A DNA stretch of 64,000 nt, taken from assembly GCF_030816485.1 (NCBI RefSeq), contig NZ_JAUSYC010000001.1, positions 2,294,001-2,358,000 on the forward strand, read 5' to 3'. The notes below the pieces were generated by a model, which searched no databases, was not told where the DNA came from, and worked only from the letters and a program-made list of their open reading frames with translations. Made by a program: the position numbers and the translations under genes. How positions within the stretch are numbered: the stretch's first letter is position 1; each line of letters opens with the position of its first letter. This document shows, piece after piece, positions 1-9,424 of the stretch. Source of the DNA: Arthrobacter sp. B1I2 (GTDB taxonomy: Bacteria > Actinomycetota > Actinomycetes > Actinomycetales > Micrococcaceae).

Positions 1-21
1 CCTGCCTTACTCCTACTTTTC

Positions 22-29
22 GGTATACC
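22..29. promoter_or_regulatory. Palindrome upstream of the Nramp gene, candidate metal-regulator operator
   Basis: A perfect 8-bp palindrome, GGTATACC, followed by TAA, lies about 50 bp upstream of the transporter start. It resembles one half of the TTAGGTnnACCTAA-type boxes bound by DtxR/MntR-family metalloregulators, which commonly control mntH genes. The match is partial, so the operator role is inferred. Confidence 0.35.
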
Positions 30-81
30 TAAATTCGCGGTATCCTCGTCGTATTGACGCCCGCAACGACGAGGACACGTG

Positions 82-1332
82 ATGGCTGCTTCAACGATGA
101 CGGCGAAATCCGCCAACACCAGGGTCTGGTCCCGCCTGCTGCTGCTCGGGCCGGCATTCGTAGCGGCCATCGCCTACGTGGACCCGGGCAATGTTGCCGC
201 GAACCTCACCGCCGGTGCCAGTTTCGGGTACCTCCTGGTGTGGGTTCTTGTGGCTGCCAATGGCATGGCAGTACTCATCCAGTACCAGTCAGCCAAACTG
301 GGGCTCGCCACCGGCATGAGTCTGCCGGAAATACTCGGCGAGCGCCTGGGCAACCGGCGCCGCCGTGCCTACTGGGTGCAGGCGGAGATCGTTGCCGGGG
401 CCACGGACATGGCCGAAGTCATCGGTGGGGCCGTGGCTCTCAACCTGCTGTTCGGCCTGCCCCTGCTGACGGGCGGAGTCATTATCGGCCTGGCTTCCAT
501 GCTGCTGCTGACCCTGCAGTCGCACCGCAGCCAAAAGTCCTTCGAGCTCGCAATCCTCATTTTGCTCGGCGTGATCGCCGTCGGGTTCGTCTCGGGCCTG
601 TTCGTTGCTCCGCCGGACGCCGGCGGCGCCCTGGCCGGACTGGTGCCCCGGTTCGAGGGGACCGACACGGTCCTGCTCGCAGCCAGCATGCTCGGGGCCA
701 CCGTCATGCCGCACGCCATCTACCTGCATTCCGCCCTTGCCCGCGACCGCCACGGCTTCTCGGAAGATCCGGCAGTCAGGACGCGGCTGATCCGGGCCAC
801 GCGCGTGGATGTCGCCGGCGCCTTGTTGCTTGCCGGCGTCGTCAATATCGCCATGCTGCTGCTGGCGGCTTCCAGCCTTCGCGGCGTGGAGGGGACCGAC
901 ACCATTGCCGGTGCCCACGCTGCGGTGACGTCCGCGCTCGGGCCGGTTATCGGCGTCGTGTTCGCTGTGGGCCTCCTGGCCTCGGGCCTGGCGTCCACGT
1001 CGGTGGGATGCTATGCGGGAGCCACCATCATGGGCGGCCTGTTGAAGGTGCGGATCCCACTCCTGGTCCGCCGGACTGTCACCCTGATTCCCGCGCTGGT
1101 GGTCCTGGGCGCCGGCATCGAACCCACGCTGGCTTTGGTCCTGAGCCAGGTCCTCCTGAGTTTTGGCATTCCGTTCGCGCTGATTCCTTTGATCCGGCTC
1201 ACCGGCAGCCGCAAGGTGATGGGCATCCACACCGACTCCACGCCGCTGCGGATCGCCGGATGGACCAGTGCCACACTGATCGTGGGCCTGAACTGCGTCC
1301 TGATCTTCCTTACGGTGCTGGGTCACGGCTGA
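82..1332 (+). CDS. mntH: Nramp-family Mn2+/divalent metal:H+ symporter
   Basis: A 416-residue integral membrane protein of the Nramp (SLC11) family, which imports Mn2+ and sometimes Fe2+ with protons. The signature DPGN metal-binding motif is near residue 34 in TM1, and MPHAIYLHSAL near residue 210 holds the conserved MPH of TM6. About eleven hydrophobic segments span the protein, the usual length for bacterial MntH. A GTG three bases upstream is in frame, but the ATG at 82 sits 7 nt after GAGG and is preferred. The gene stands alone and is convergent with the beta-glucosidase 20 bp downstream. The palindrome at 22-29 suggests metal-dependent repression. Confidence 0.93.
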   Translation: MAASTMTAKSANTRVWSRLLLLGPAFVAAIAYVDPGNVAANLTAGASFGYLLVWVLVAANGMAVLIQYQSAKLGLATGMSLPEILGERLGNRRRRAYWVQAEIVAGATDMAEVIGGAVALNLLFGLPLLTGGVIIGLASMLLLTLQSHRSQKSFELAILILLGVIAVGFVSGLFVAPPDAGGALAGLVPRFEGTDTVLLAASMLGATVMPHAIYLHSALARDRHGFSEDPAVRTRLIRATRVDVAGALLLAGVVNIAMLLLAASSLRGVEGTDTIAGAHAAVTSALGPVIGVVFAVGLLASGLASTSVGCYAGATIMGGLLKVRIPLLVRRTVTLIPALVVLGAGIEPTLALVLSQVLLSFGIPFALIPLIRLTGSRKVMGIHTDSTPLRIAGWTSATLIVGLNCVLIFLTVLGHG

Positions 1333-1351
1333 GCCGCCGCGTCCCGGTGCG

Positions 1352-2782
1352 CTAGTCCCGCCCGTTGCCCCGCGCCCGGGAAAGCGCCTGCAACCAATAA
1401 AAAGACCTCTTGGGTGTCCGCTCCAGTGTCTCGAAGTCCACGTGAACCAGGCCAAAACGCTGCGAGTAGCCTGCGGCCCACTCAAAGTTGTCCATCAGGG
1501 TCCACACGTAGTAGCCCCGGAGGTCCACACCCTCCGCTTTGCCGCCCGGAGCGGTGGCGTCAAGGGCTGCCTCCAGATGTGCGGCCAGGTACTCCACCCG
1601 GTCGGCGTCCTCCAGTGTGCCGGCAATACGGTCGGGTTCAGGGAAGCTGGCGCCCCCTTCGGTGATGTATACCGGTGGGAGGGCCTGTCCGTACCGGTCC
1701 CGCATCTCCTGGAGCAGGATGCCCAGGTGGTCGGGTGCCACTGGCCAGCCGAATCCGGTGCTGTCGTACTCCGGGTAGCCCACCTCGTGGAAGGGCAGCT
1801 TGGCGACTTCCTTGTGCATGTCCGCAGGCATCGGGGTAATGCCCGGCCCCAGGGCAACCTTGACAGGGAAGTAATAGTTGAGCCCGTAGAAATCCAGCGG
1901 CTGGTGGATGGTCCGGAGGTCGGCGTCGGAGATTTTTCCGATGGACCGCAGCCAGGGCTTCGCGTACAGCGGCAGTGAGGGGTACCGTCCCAACAGGACG
2001 GGGTCCGCGTAGATCCTGTTCGCCAGCAGGTCGTAGAGATTAGCCACCAGCCGGTCGCCGATCTTCCGGGTGGCAGGCCGGACGGGCGAGTGGAGGTTGG
2101 TCAGTCCGATGCCGCCCACAACTCCGGCCGCGCGCAACGCCTGCACGCCGAGCCCATGTGCCAGGAGTTGGTGGTGGATGGCGGGAAGGGCGTCAAACAT
2201 CAGCCGGCGGCCGGGTGCGTGCACCCCCAGGGCGTATCCGTTCAGGGTGACCGAGACGGGTTCGTTGAGGGTGACCCACTGCGCCACGCGGTCCCCGAAC
2301 CGCTCCCCGGCGGCGCTGGCATACTCGCCAAACCGTTCGGCGGTCTCCCGGTTCAGCCAGCCGCCGCGGTGTTCCAGGGGCAACGGGGTGTCCCAGTGGT
2401 AGAGGGTGGCCATGGGGGAGATGCCGGCGTCAAGGAGCTGGTCGATCAGGCGGTCGTAGAAGTCCAGGCCCTCGGCATTGAAGTCGCCCCGGCCGTCCGG
2501 CTGGATGCGCGGCCAGGAGAGTGAGAACCGGTACGAGTCGACGCCGAGTTCCTTGAGCAGCGCCACATCTTCCGGCAGCCGGTTGTAGTGGTCGCATGCC
2601 ACGGCGGGGGAGTGGCCGTCCTGGATGGCTCCAGGCTTCTCGGCGAAGGCATCCCACCCCGATGGGCCGCGGCCCCCGGCTTTGAGTGCGCCTTCGATCT
2701 GGAACGCCGCCGCTGCGACGCCAAGGGTGAACGACGGCGGCACGCGTCCGGCCAGTTCCGTCACCGATTCAGTGCCTTCCAT
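1352..2782 (-). CDS. bglB: Beta-glucosidase, glycoside hydrolase family 1
   Basis: A 476-residue cytoplasmic GH1 retaining beta-glycosidase that hydrolyses cellobiose-like beta-glucosides. The N-terminal AAFQIEGA element, the acid/base motif TLNEP and the nucleophile motif YITEGG (canonical ITENG) are visible, as is the C-terminal DNFEWAAGYSQRFGLV aglycone-site block. The frame is open about 180 nt further upstream, but family homology begins shortly before SFTLGVAAAAF. ATGs lie at 2788 and 2782; the latter is 7 nt from AGGGG and is preferred. No sugar transporter or regulator adjoins it, so its physiological substrate cannot be told from context. Confidence 0.93.
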   Translation of the reverse strand: MEGTESVTELAGRVPPSFTLGVAAAAFQIEGALKAGGRGPSGWDAFAEKPGAIQDGHSPAVACDHYNRLPEDVALLKELGVDSYRFSLSWPRIQPDGRGDFNAEGLDFYDRLIDQLLDAGISPMATLYHWDTPLPLEHRGGWLNRETAERFGEYASAAGERFGDRVAQWVTLNEPVSVTLNGYALGVHAPGRRLMFDALPAIHHQLLAHGLGVQALRAAGVVGGIGLTNLHSPVRPATRKIGDRLVANLYDLLANRIYADPVLLGRYPSLPLYAKPWLRSIGKISDADLRTIHQPLDFYGLNYYFPVKVALGPGITPMPADMHKEVAKLPFHEVGYPEYDSTGFGWPVAPDHLGILLQEMRDRYGQALPPVYITEGGASFPEPDRIAGTLEDADRVEYLAAHLEAALDATAPGGKAEGVDLRGYYVWTLMDNFEWAAGYSQRFGLVHVDFETLERTPKRSFYWLQALSRARGNGRD

Positions 2783-3182
2783 GGTCATGCCCCTATCATC
2801 CTGTGCGTTCCTGTCTGCTGCAATGCCCCTGGGGGACCGGAACGGGGCCGATTCGCATCTACCCCAGTTTTCCGGCATACTAGATGAGTTGTTCAAGCGC
2901 TTCTTCGCGTCCCGATCCGGATAATGCCGGGTGCAGGGTCCAAGCTGAAGACCAAACATAACCCACCCCCAAGGAACTGCGGATTTATATGCGCGCCCAG
3001 CGCGACACGCCCGACCGCGGGGGTCGGTTACGCCGGCAAGGTGAGGAACCCGGATTCATCCGGATTCAGTTTGTGCGGCGGATGGTGGTTACGACCTCAA
3101 ATGCTTCGGCAGCCATACAACGAGTAAGTGAACAGGGCAGCCCTAAACGGGGGAAGCACAGACTGAAAGAGAGTCAGGCGAC
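2783..3182. promoter_or_regulatory. Intergenic region and presumed promoter/leader of the S10 operon
   Basis: About 400 bp lie between the divergent beta-glucosidase and rpsJ, with no credible gene. The rpsJ-proximal half has a short hairpin (CCGACC/GGTCGG, about 3011-3028) and two head-to-tail copies of CCGGATTCA (3050-3069). A strong r-protein promoter is expected here, but no confident -35/-10 pair was found by eye. Confidence 0.4.
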
Positions 3183-3491
3183 ATGGCGGGACAAAAAATC
3201 CGCATCCGGCTGAAGTCATACGACCACGAGGTCATTGACGTTTCAGCACGGAAGATCGTTGAGACGGTCACGCGCGCAGGCGCAACGGTAGTCGGCCCCG
3301 TGCCGCTGCCTACGGAGAAGAACGTGTACTGCGTGATCCGCTCTCCGCACAAGTACAAGGACAGCCGCGAGCACTTTGAAATGCGCACGCACAAGCGTCT
3401 TATCGACATCATCGATCCCACGCCGAAGGCTGTTGACTCGCTCATGCGTCTCGACCTGCCGGCTGACGTGAACATCGAAATCAAGCTGTAG
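3183..3491 (+). CDS. rpsJ: 30S ribosomal protein S10 (uS10)
   Basis: A 102-residue uS10 protein of the 30S head; in bacteria it also serves as NusE, the partner of NusB in transcription antitermination. The sequence [18 protein letters not shown] at the start and the [20 protein letters not shown] loop are diagnostic. It is the first gene of the S10 operon, with rplC 17 bp downstream behind GGGAGG. Length and composition are normal. Confidence 0.98.
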
Positions 3492-3508
3492 GGAGGTGCT
3501 GAGAAACT

Positions 3509-4159
3509 ATGACCGCAACCCGTAACGTAAAGGGCCTGCTGGGCACGAAGCTCGGCATGACCCAGGTCTGGGACGAGAACAACAAGCTCATCCCCGTCAC
3601 TGTGGTCCAGGCAGACTCGAACGTCATCACCCAGCTGCGCAACGCTGAGACCGATGGCTACGTCGCCGTTCAGATCGGCTACGGCCAGATCGATCCCCGC
3701 AAGGTCACCAAGCCGCTGGCTGGTCACTTTGAAAAGGCAGGCGTCACGCCTCGCCGCCACGTCGTCGAACTCCGTACCGCAGATGCTGCCGAGTACGAGC
3801 TGGGCCAGGAGCTCTCCGTAGAGCTCTTCGAAGCCGGCCAGAAGATCGACGTCATCGGCACCACCAAGGGTAAGGGCTTCGCCGGTGTTATGAAGCGTCA
3901 CGGCTTCCACGGCGTTGGCGCTTCCCACGGTGCACACAAGAACCACCGTAAGCCCGGTTCAATCGGTGGCGCATCCACCCCGAGCCGCGTCTTCAAGGGC
4001 ATGAAAATGGCCGGCCGCATGGGCGCCGTTCGTCACACCACGCTGAACCTCACGGTTCACGGGGTTGACGTCGAGAAGTCGCTGCTCCTGATCAAGGGCG
4101 CCGTTCCCGGTGCCCGCGGCCAGGTCGTCTTCGTACGTACCGCCGTGAAGGGAGCCTAG
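3509..4159 (+). CDS. rplC: 50S ribosomal protein L3 (uL3)
   Basis: A 216-residue uL3, an early 23S rRNA-binding assembly protein near the peptidyl-transferase centre. [13 protein letters not shown] near the N terminus and [20 protein letters not shown] in the middle are family hallmarks; the latter loop reaches into the active-site region. A good Shine-Dalgarno (GGGAGG) precedes the ATG. Second gene of the S10 operon, 4 bp from rplD. Confidence 0.98.
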   Translation: MTATRNVKGLLGTKLGMTQVWDENNKLIPVTVVQADSNVITQLRNAETDGYVAVQIGYGQIDPRKVTKPLAGHFEKAGVTPRRHVVELRTADAAEYELGQELSVELFEAGQKIDVIGTTKGKGFAGVMKRHGFHGVGASHGAHKNHRKPGSIGGASTPSRVFKGMKMAGRMGAVRHTTLNLTVHGVDVEKSLLLIKGAVPGARGQVVFVRTAVKGA

Positions 4160-4163
4160 TTCA

Positions 4164-4784
4164 ATGGCTAACACTGTCCAGGTCGACCTGCCTGCAGAGA
4201 TCTTCGACGTTCAGACCAACGTGCCGCTGCTGCACCAGGTCGTCGTTGCCCAGCTCGCTGCTGCCCGCCAGGGAACCCACAAGACCAAGACCCGCGCTGA
4301 AGTTTCCGGTGCAGGCCGCAAGCCGTTCAAGCAGAAGGGCACCGGCCGCGCCCGTCAGGGTTCAATCCGTGCTCCTCACATGACCGGTGGTGGCGTTGTC
4401 CACGGTCCCACCCCGCGTGACTACAGCCAGCGGACCCCCAAGAAGATGATTGCTGCTGCACTCCGCGGCGCACTGTCTGACCGGGCCCGCAACGGTCGCA
4501 TCCACGTTGTCGCAGAACTGGTTGAAGGCACCAAGCCCTCCGCCAAGGCCGCACTGGCAACGCTCCGCGGTGTTTCCGACCGCAAGAACCTGCTGGTCGT
4601 CATCGAGCGCGATAACGACGTTGCTGCACTCTCCGTGCGCAACCTCACCGGCGTTCACGTTCTGTACGTAGACCAGCTGAACACCTACGACGTTCTCGTT
4701 TCTGATGACGTTGTCTTCACCAAGGCTGCCTACGATGCATTCGTTGCCGCTAAGGCAGCTAAGAACGAGGAGGATGCCAAGTGA
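4164..4784 (+). CDS. rplD: 50S ribosomal protein L4 (uL4)
   Basis: A 206-residue uL4, part of the exit-tunnel constriction and, in E. coli, the autoregulator of the S10 operon. The tunnel loop [26 protein letters not shown] with the GTGRAR motif is present near residues 38-65. Its stop overlaps the GTG of rplW by GTGA, implying translational coupling. Whether L4 autoregulates here cannot be read from the sequence. Confidence 0.98.
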   Translation: MANTVQVDLPAEIFDVQTNVPLLHQVVVAQLAAARQGTHKTKTRAEVSGAGRKPFKQKGTGRARQGSIRAPHMTGGGVVHGPTPRDYSQRTPKKMIAAALRGALSDRARNGRIHVVAELVEGTKPSAKAALATLRGVSDRKNLLVVIERDNDVAALSVRNLTGVHVLYVDQLNTYDVLVSDDVVFTKAAYDAFVAAKAAKNEEDAK

Positions 4785-5086
4785 GTGCAGCCACCATCAA
4801 GGATCCCCGCGACGTCGTGCTTGCACCCGTCGTGTCGGAAAAGAGCTACGGCCTGATCGACGAGGGCAAGTACACCTTCCTGGTGGACCCCCGTTCGAAC
4901 AAGACCGAGATCAAGCTGGCCGTGGAGAAGATCTTCTCCGTCAAGGTCGAATCGATCAACACCATCAACCGTGCCGGTAAGCGCAAGCGCACCAAATTCG
5001 GATGGGGTACCCGCAAGAACACCAAGCGTGCGATTGTCACCCTCAAAGAAGGCACCATCGACATCTTCGGCGGTCCGCTCGCGTAG
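4781..5086 (+). CDS. rplW: 50S ribosomal protein L23 (uL23)
   Basis: A 101-residue uL23, located at the tunnel exit and the docking site for trigger factor and SRP. Diagnostic are the N-terminal [17 protein letters not shown] block and the basic GRKRRTKFG-like stretch (here [12 protein letters not shown]). It starts with GTG inside the rplD stop codon. Normal length. Confidence 0.97.
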   Translation: MSAATIKDPRDVVLAPVVSEKSYGLIDEGKYTFLVDPRSNKTEIKLAVEKIFSVKVESINTINRAGKRKRTKFGWGTRKNTKRAIVTLKEGTIDIFGGPLA

Positions 5087-5115
5087 CGGAGACCACTTTA
5101 ACGAGGAAATAAATT

Positions 5116-5955
5116 ATGGGAATCCGTAAGTACAAGCCGACTACCCCGGGCCGTCGTGGCTCGAGCGTAGCGGACTTCATCGAAATTACGCGGTCGACGC
5201 CGGAAAAGTCGTTGGTACGTCCGCTGCCCAAAAAGGGCGGCCGTAACAACACCGGTAAGATCACCACCCGTCACAAGGGTGGGGGACACAAGCGCCAGTA
5301 CCGCCTGATCGACTTCCGTCGCCACGACAAGGACGGCGTCAACGCCCGCGTTGCCGAAATCGAGTACGATCCGAACCGCACGGCTCGCATCGCCCTCCTG
5401 CACTACGTTGATGGCACCAAGCGTTACATCATCGCACCCAACAAGCTCTCCCAGGGTGACGTTGTTGAGGCAGGTGCCGGTGCTGACATCAAGCCCGGTA
5501 ACAACCTGCCCCTGCTCAACATCCCGGTGGGTACCGTCATCCACGCAGTGGAGCTGCGTCCGGGCGGCGGCGCCAAGATGGGCCGCTCCGCCGGCGCATC
5601 CATCCAGCTTGTTGCCAAGGAAGGCCGCTTCGCCCAGCTGCGTCTGCCTTCCGGTGAAATCCGCAACGTTGACGTGCGCTGCCGCGCAACCGTCGGCGAG
5701 GTGGGCAACGCCGAGCAGTCGAACATCAACTGGGGCAAGGCCGGCCGTATGCGGTGGAAGGGCGTTCGCCCGACCGTCCGTGGTGTCGCCATGAACCCGG
5801 TTGACCACCCGCACGGTGGTGGCGAGGGTAAGACGTCCGGTGGACGTAACCCCGTCAACCCGAACGGTAAGCGTGAAGGCCGCACCCGCCGCCCCAACAA
5901 AGAGAGCGACAAGCTTATTGTGCGTCGCCGTCGTACTGGCAAGAACAAGCGATAG
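5116..5955 (+). CDS. rplB: 50S ribosomal protein L2 (uL2)
   Basis: A 279-residue uL2, needed for subunit association and peptidyl transferase activity. The N-terminal [12 protein letters not shown], the central [19 protein letters not shown] and the C-terminal [18 protein letters not shown] (conserved histidine loop) are all present. A purine-rich site (CGAGGAAATAA) precedes the ATG. Fifth gene of the S10 operon, 12 bp from rpsS. Confidence 0.98.
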   Translation: MGIRKYKPTTPGRRGSSVADFIEITRSTPEKSLVRPLPKKGGRNNTGKITTRHKGGGHKRQYRLIDFRRHDKDGVNARVAEIEYDPNRTARIALLHYVDGTKRYIIAPNKLSQGDVVEAGAGADIKPGNNLPLLNIPVGTVIHAVELRPGGGAKMGRSAGASIQLVAKEGRFAQLRLPSGEIRNVDVRCRATVGEVGNAEQSNINWGKAGRMRWKGVRPTVRGVAMNPVDHPHGGGEGKTSGGRNPVNPNGKREGRTRRPNKESDKLIVRRRRTGKNKR

Positions 5956-5967
5956 GAGCCTGGACAC

Positions 5968-6249
5968 ATGCCACGCAGCCTGAAAAAAGGTCCTTTCGTT
6001 GACCAGCACCTCTTTGTGAAGGTAGCCAGGGAAAACGAAAAGGGCACCAAGAACGTCATCAAGACCTGGTCCCGCCGTTCGATGATCATCCCCGACATGC
6101 TCGGGCACACGATCGCCGTACACGACGGACGCAAGCACATCCCGGTGTTTGTTACTGAGTCGATGGTCGGGCACAAGCTCGGCGAATTCGCTCCCACGCG
6201 GACATTCCGCGGCCATGTCAAGGACGACCGTAAGGGCAAGCGCCGCTAG
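5968..6249 (+). CDS. rpsS: 30S ribosomal protein S19 (uS19)
   Basis: A 93-residue uS19 of the 30S head, contacting the A-site finger and S13. [12 protein letters not shown] at the N terminus and [16 protein letters not shown] near the C terminus are typical. Preceded by a GGAG site; 38 bp separate it from rplV. Confidence 0.98.
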   Translation: MPRSLKKGPFVDQHLFVKVARENEKGTKNVIKTWSRRSMIIPDMLGHTIAVHDGRKHIPVFVTESMVGHKLGEFAPTRTFRGHVKDDRKGKRR

Positions 6250-6287
6250 GCGCCTGCGTTTACGTCAAAGACGAGAGAAGGAAAGCA

Positions 6288-6653
6288 ATGGAAGCCAAGG
6301 CAATTGCGCGCCACATCCGCGTAACGCCTATGAAGGCCCGGCGCGTCGTCAACCTTGTTCGTGGATTGCAAGCGAATGAGGCTCTGGCAATTCTGAAGTT
6401 TGCCCCGCAGGCAGCTTCGGAGCCGGTATTCAAGGTAGTTCAGTCGGCAATCTCCAACGCCCGGGTCCTCGCGGACCGCGACGGCGTGGCGTTTGACGAA
6501 GGCGACCTCATCATCAGCGAAGCGTTTGTTGATGAAGGCCCGACCATGAAGCGGTTCCAGCCGCGTGCCCAGGGTCGTGCATTTCAGATCAAGAAGCGCA
6601 CCAGCCACATCACCGTGGTAGTCGCTACCCCGGAGAAAGAGGAGGCTCGCTAA
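6288..6653 (+). CDS. rplV: 50S ribosomal protein L22 (uL22)
   Basis: A 121-residue uL22 whose long beta-hairpin lines the exit tunnel opposite L4 and is a known macrolide-resistance site. [26 protein letters not shown] at the start and the [17 protein letters not shown] hairpin near residues 90-107 look intact. A GAAGGAAAG site precedes the ATG. Its stop abuts the rpsC start directly. Confidence 0.98.
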   Translation: MEAKAIARHIRVTPMKARRVVNLVRGLQANEALAILKFAPQAASEPVFKVVQSAISNARVLADRDGVAFDEGDLIISEAFVDEGPTMKRFQPRAQGRAFQIKKRTSHITVVVATPEKEEAR

Positions 6654-7502
6654 GTGGGACAGAAAGTAAACCCGCACGGGTTCCGACTCGGCATCACCAC
6701 CGATCACGTATCGCACTGGTTCGCTGACAGCACCAAGGCCGGCCAGCGGTACAAGGACTTCGTTCGCGAAGACATCCGCATCCGCCAGCTCATGTCCACG
6801 GGCATGGAGCGCGCCGGTATCGCCAAGGTCGAGATCGAGCGCACCCGTGACCGTGTCCGCGTGGACATCCACACGGCCCGTCCCGGCATTGTCATCGGCC
6901 GCCGTGGAGCAGAAGCAGACCGCATCCGCGGCGAGCTCGAAAAGCTCACCGGCAAGCAGGTCCAGCTGAACATCCTCGAGGTCAAGAACCCCGAGATGGA
7001 AGCCCAGCTTGTGGCCCAGGGCGTTGCAGAGCAGCTGACTTCCCGCGTGGCTTTCCGCCGCGCGATGAAGAAGGCCATGCAGTCCGCACAGCGTGCAGGT
7101 GCCAAGGGCATCCGTATCGCCTGCTCGGGCCGCCTGGGTGGCGCTGAAATGTCCCGCTCGGAGTTCTACCGCGAAGGCCGTGTGCCCCTGCACACCCTCC
7201 GCGCGAACATCGACTACGGCTTCTACGAAGCCAAGACCACCTTCGGCCGCATTGGCGTGAAGGTCTGGATCTACAAGGGTGACGTCACCGCCAAGGAACT
7301 GGCCGCACAGGCCGCCGCGGCACCGTCCCGCGGCCGCTCCGGCGACCGTCCGGGCCGCCCGGGTGGCGCTGACCGCGGTGACCGCGGTGACCGCGGTGAC
7401 CGCCGTCGTCGCAACGACCGCCCCGCAGCCGACGCAGCTCCTGCTGCCGAGGCACCGGCAGTTGAAGCAGCACCTGCTGCTGTAGAAGGAGGACAGGCTT
7501 AA
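6654..7502 (+). CDS. rpsC: 30S ribosomal protein S3 (uS3) with Arg-Gly-Asp-rich C-terminal tail
   Basis: A 282-residue uS3, part of the mRNA entry channel and helicase with S4 and S5. The N-terminal [14 protein letters not shown], the KH-type [21 protein letters not shown] and the conserved [15 protein letters not shown] block are present. The core ends near residue 218 (VWIYKGDV); the last 60 or so residues are a low-complexity tail with tandem Asp-Arg-Gly repeats followed by an Ala/Glu/Pro stretch. GTG start, immediately after the rplV stop. Confidence 0.98.
   Translation: MGQKVNPHGFRLGITTDHVSHWFADSTKAGQRYKDFVREDIRIRQLMSTGMERAGIAKVEIERTRDRVRVDIHTARPGIVIGRRGAEADRIRGELEKLTGKQVQLNILEVKNPEMEAQLVAQGVAEQLTSRVAFRRAMKKAMQSAQRAGAKGIRIACSGRLGGAEMSRSEFYREGRVPLHTLRANIDYGFYEAKTTFGRIGVKVWIYKGDVTAKELAAQAAAAPSRGRSGDRPGRPGGADRGDRGDRGDRRRRNDRPAADAAPAAEAPAVEAAPAAVEGGQA
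7371..7406 (+). repeat. Tandem 9-bp repeat in rpsC encoding Asp-Arg-Gly
   Basis: Three perfect copies of GACCGCGGT are followed by one with a single change. They encode consecutive DRG tripeptides in the disordered tail of S3. Such a short tandem array can change copy number without shifting the frame. Confidence 0.9.
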
Positions 7503-7919
7503 ATGCTTATCCCACGTCGAGTCAAGCACCGTAAGCAGCACCACCCGGGTCGTTCCGGCGCTGCCACGGGCGGCACCGAGGTCTCGTTCGGTGAGTGGGG
7601 TATCCAGGCTCTAAGCCCGGCATACGTCACCAACCGTCAGATCGAATCTGCCCGTATCGCGATGACCCGCCACATCAAGCGTGGCGGCAAGGTCTGGATC
7701 AACATTTACCCGGACCGTCCCCTGACCAAGAAGCCGGCCGAAACCCGCATGGGTTCCGGTAAGGGTTCACCGGAATGGTGGGTCGCCAACGTCAAGCCGG
7801 GCCGGGTTCTTTTCGAACTCTCCGGTGTCAATGAAGAGGTAGCTCGCGAGGCCCTGCGCCTGGCAATCCACAAGCTGCCGTTGAAGGCACGCATTGTGCG
7901 TCGCGAAGGTGGTGAGTAG
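7503..7919 (+). CDS. rplP: 50S ribosomal protein L16 (uL16)
   Basis: A 138-residue uL16, contacting the A-site tRNA and late in 50S assembly. [19 protein letters not shown] and the [25 protein letters not shown] block are diagnostic. The ATG follows the rpsC stop with no gap, and the AGGAGG in the last rpsC codons serves as its ribosome binding site. Two bases from rpmC. Confidence 0.98.
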   Translation: MLIPRRVKHRKQHHPGRSGAATGGTEVSFGEWGIQALSPAYVTNRQIESARIAMTRHIKRGGKVWINIYPDRPLTKKPAETRMGSGKGSPEWWVANVKPGRVLFELSGVNEEVAREALRLAIHKLPLKARIVRREGGE

Positions 7920-7921
7920 AA

Positions 7922-8251
7922 ATGGCAGTAGGATCCAAGGATCTGGCTCCCGCACAGCTGGACGGTTTCGACAACGAGCGTCTCGTTGAAGAACTCCGCA
8001 AGGCCAAGGAAGAGCTGTTCAACCTGCGTTTCCAGTCCGCCACCGGACAGCTGGAGAACCACGGTCGCCTGCGTGCAGTAAAGAAGGACATTGCCCGCAT
8101 CTACACCGTTCTCCGCGAACGCGAGCTGGGCATTCGTGCCGAGGTTGCCGCACCGGTTGTGGAAGCCAAGGAAGAAAAGAAGTCCAAGAAGGCTGCAACC
8201 AAGAAGGCCGACAAGGCTGAAACGGTTGAGACCGAGGAGGATGCCAAGTGA
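7922..8251 (+). CDS. rpmC: 50S ribosomal protein L29 (uL29), C-terminally extended
   Basis: A 109-residue uL29 at the tunnel exit next to L23. The core ([56 protein letters not shown]) occupies about residues 10-70. Most bacterial L29 proteins stop there; this one adds about 40 residues rich in Lys, Ala and Glu. Its stop overlaps the rpsQ GTG. Confidence 0.97.
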   Translation: MAVGSKDLAPAQLDGFDNERLVEELRKAKEELFNLRFQSATGQLENHGRLRAVKKDIARIYTVLRERELGIRAEVAAPVVEAKEEKKSKKAATKKADKAETVETEEDAK

Positions 8252-8553
8252 GTGAAAAGGACGAGAACGTGACGGAAACTGCTACCGCCGCCAAGGCTGG
8301 GCAGCGCGGTTACCGCAAGACGCGTCGCGGCTACGTGGTCTCCGACAAGATGGAAAAAACCATCGTTGTCGAGGTTGAAGACCGCGTGAAGCACGCCCTG
8401 TACGGCAAGGTCATCCGCCGTACCTCCAAGGTCAAGGCACACGACGAAGAGAACACCGCCGGCATCGGCGACCTCGTAGTCATCGCCGAGACCCGTCCGC
8501 TGTCCGCCACCAAGAACTGGCGGCTCGTGGAAATCCTCGAGAAGGCCAAGTAG
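8248..8553 (+). CDS. rpsQ: 30S ribosomal protein S17 (uS17)
   Basis: A 101-residue uS17, a primary 16S rRNA binder. [74 protein letters not shown] is the OB-fold core; an N-terminal extension of about 25 residues precedes it. GTG start overlapping the rpmC stop. Last gene of the S10 operon, followed by a strong terminator. Confidence 0.97.
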   Translation: MSEKDENVTETATAAKAGQRGYRKTRRGYVVSDKMEKTIVVEVEDRVKHALYGKVIRRTSKVKAHDEENTAGIGDLVVIAETRPLSATKNWRLVEILEKAK

Positions 8554-8570
8554 CACCTGCTGCTTAGCTG

Positions 8571-8604
8571 GAAGCCCCTGCTCCCTTCCGGGAGCGGGGG
8601 CTTC
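8571..8604 (+). terminator. Rho-independent terminator of the S10 operon
   Basis: A near-perfect GC-rich stem, GAAGCCCCTGCTCCC with GGGAGCGGGGGCTTC, and a short TTCC loop, followed by CTCGTTT. It sits 18 bp after the rpsQ stop and separates the S10 and spc operons. Confidence 0.9.
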
Positions 8605-9052
8605 CTCGTTTAAGGGATGAACCCCGGTTGCCGGCTGCGTCACGGGGAGCAGGCTTTCAAAGCAGCGGACGACGGCGGCGCCTGGGCTGGCGGGGGAGCG
8701 GCACCTCTGGTGGGCCGAAAGGCTGCCCTGCGTGACGCCGTCGTCCGTCTTGCGGGGCAGCGGACGGTGGTGATATGGGGACTGGCGGGAAACGTGCTAG
8801 GATATTGAGTTTGTATGGCGCCCTCCGCGCGCCATCATCAACCTCGTAAACAAGCGTGCCACAGCATAGTGCCCCTGTGCGCCCGGGATCCGTCCCGGGA
8901 CCGGATGGGAGCAACTGCTTCGGGCACGGGCGTTTAGGCCTGGTCTGGCAAAATCCAGGCAGGTCAAGAGACACCCCGATCAACCGTTCCGCAAGGCTCA
9001 TTCCGTAGGAAGATTTTCGGTCTGAGAACCGGCGCGACGCAAGGAGTAAATA
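8605..9052 (+). promoter_or_regulatory. Promoter and long structured leader of the spc operon
   Basis: About 450 bp without a gene lie between rpsQ and rplN. An extended -10 (TGC-TAGGAT, 8795-8803) is the best promoter candidate and would give a leader of roughly 240 nt. The leader contains CCCGGGA-TCCG-TCCCGGG (8882-8899, a UNCG-type tetraloop), enclosed by GTGCCC/GGGCAC (8869-8874 with 8922-8927), and a second hairpin GCCTGG/CCAGGC (8938-8960). An autoregulatory r-protein leader is plausible but unproven. Confidence 0.5.
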
Positions 9053-9421
9053 GTGATTCAGCAGGAGTCGCGACTCAAGGTCGCCGACAACACGGGTGCT
9101 AAGGAAATCCTTACCATTCGCGTTCTCGGTGGATCCGGCCGTCGCTACGCAGGCATCGGTGACGTCATTGTCGCCACCGTCAAGGATGCAATCCCGGGCG
9201 GCAACGTAAAGAAGGGCGATGTGGTCAAGGCCGTCATCGTCCGTACCAAGAAGGAACGCCGCCGTGCGGATGGTTCCTACATCAAGTTTGACGAGAACGC
9301 AGCTGTGATCCTGAAGAACGACGGTGACCCCCGCGGCACCCGTATCTTCGGACCGGTTGGTCGTGAACTGCGTGACAAGAAGTTCATGAAGATCGTTTCT
9401 CTGGCTCCGGAGGTGCTCTAG
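9053..9421 (+). CDS. rplN: 50S ribosomal protein L14 (uL14)
   Basis: A 122-residue uL14 at the subunit interface (bridge B8). [37 protein letters not shown] and the C-terminal [24 protein letters not shown] are diagnostic. GTG start behind AAGGAG. First gene of the spc operon, after its own promoter and leader. Confidence 0.98.
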   Translation: MIQQESRLKVADNTGAKEILTIRVLGGSGRRYAGIGDVIVATVKDAIPGGNVKKGDVVKAVIVRTKKERRRADGSYIKFDENAAVILKNDGDPRGTRIFGPVGRELRDKKFMKIVSLAPEVL

Positions 9422-9424
9422 TCC

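Noticed and set aside
289..1485. Long open frame on the minus strand opposite mntH
   Set aside because: It mirrors the mntH codons, is rich in His/Gln/Gly/Arg as expected for antisense of GC-rich genes, and shows no domain. The same holds for the long frames at 5098-6216, 6246-7544, 13375-14349, 60259-62049 and 61983-63572.
7371..7406. Short tandem repeats as a possible CRISPR
   Set aside because: The 9-bp units have no spacers, lie in frame inside rpsC and encode DRG repeats. No repeat-spacer pattern or cas gene is present in the window.
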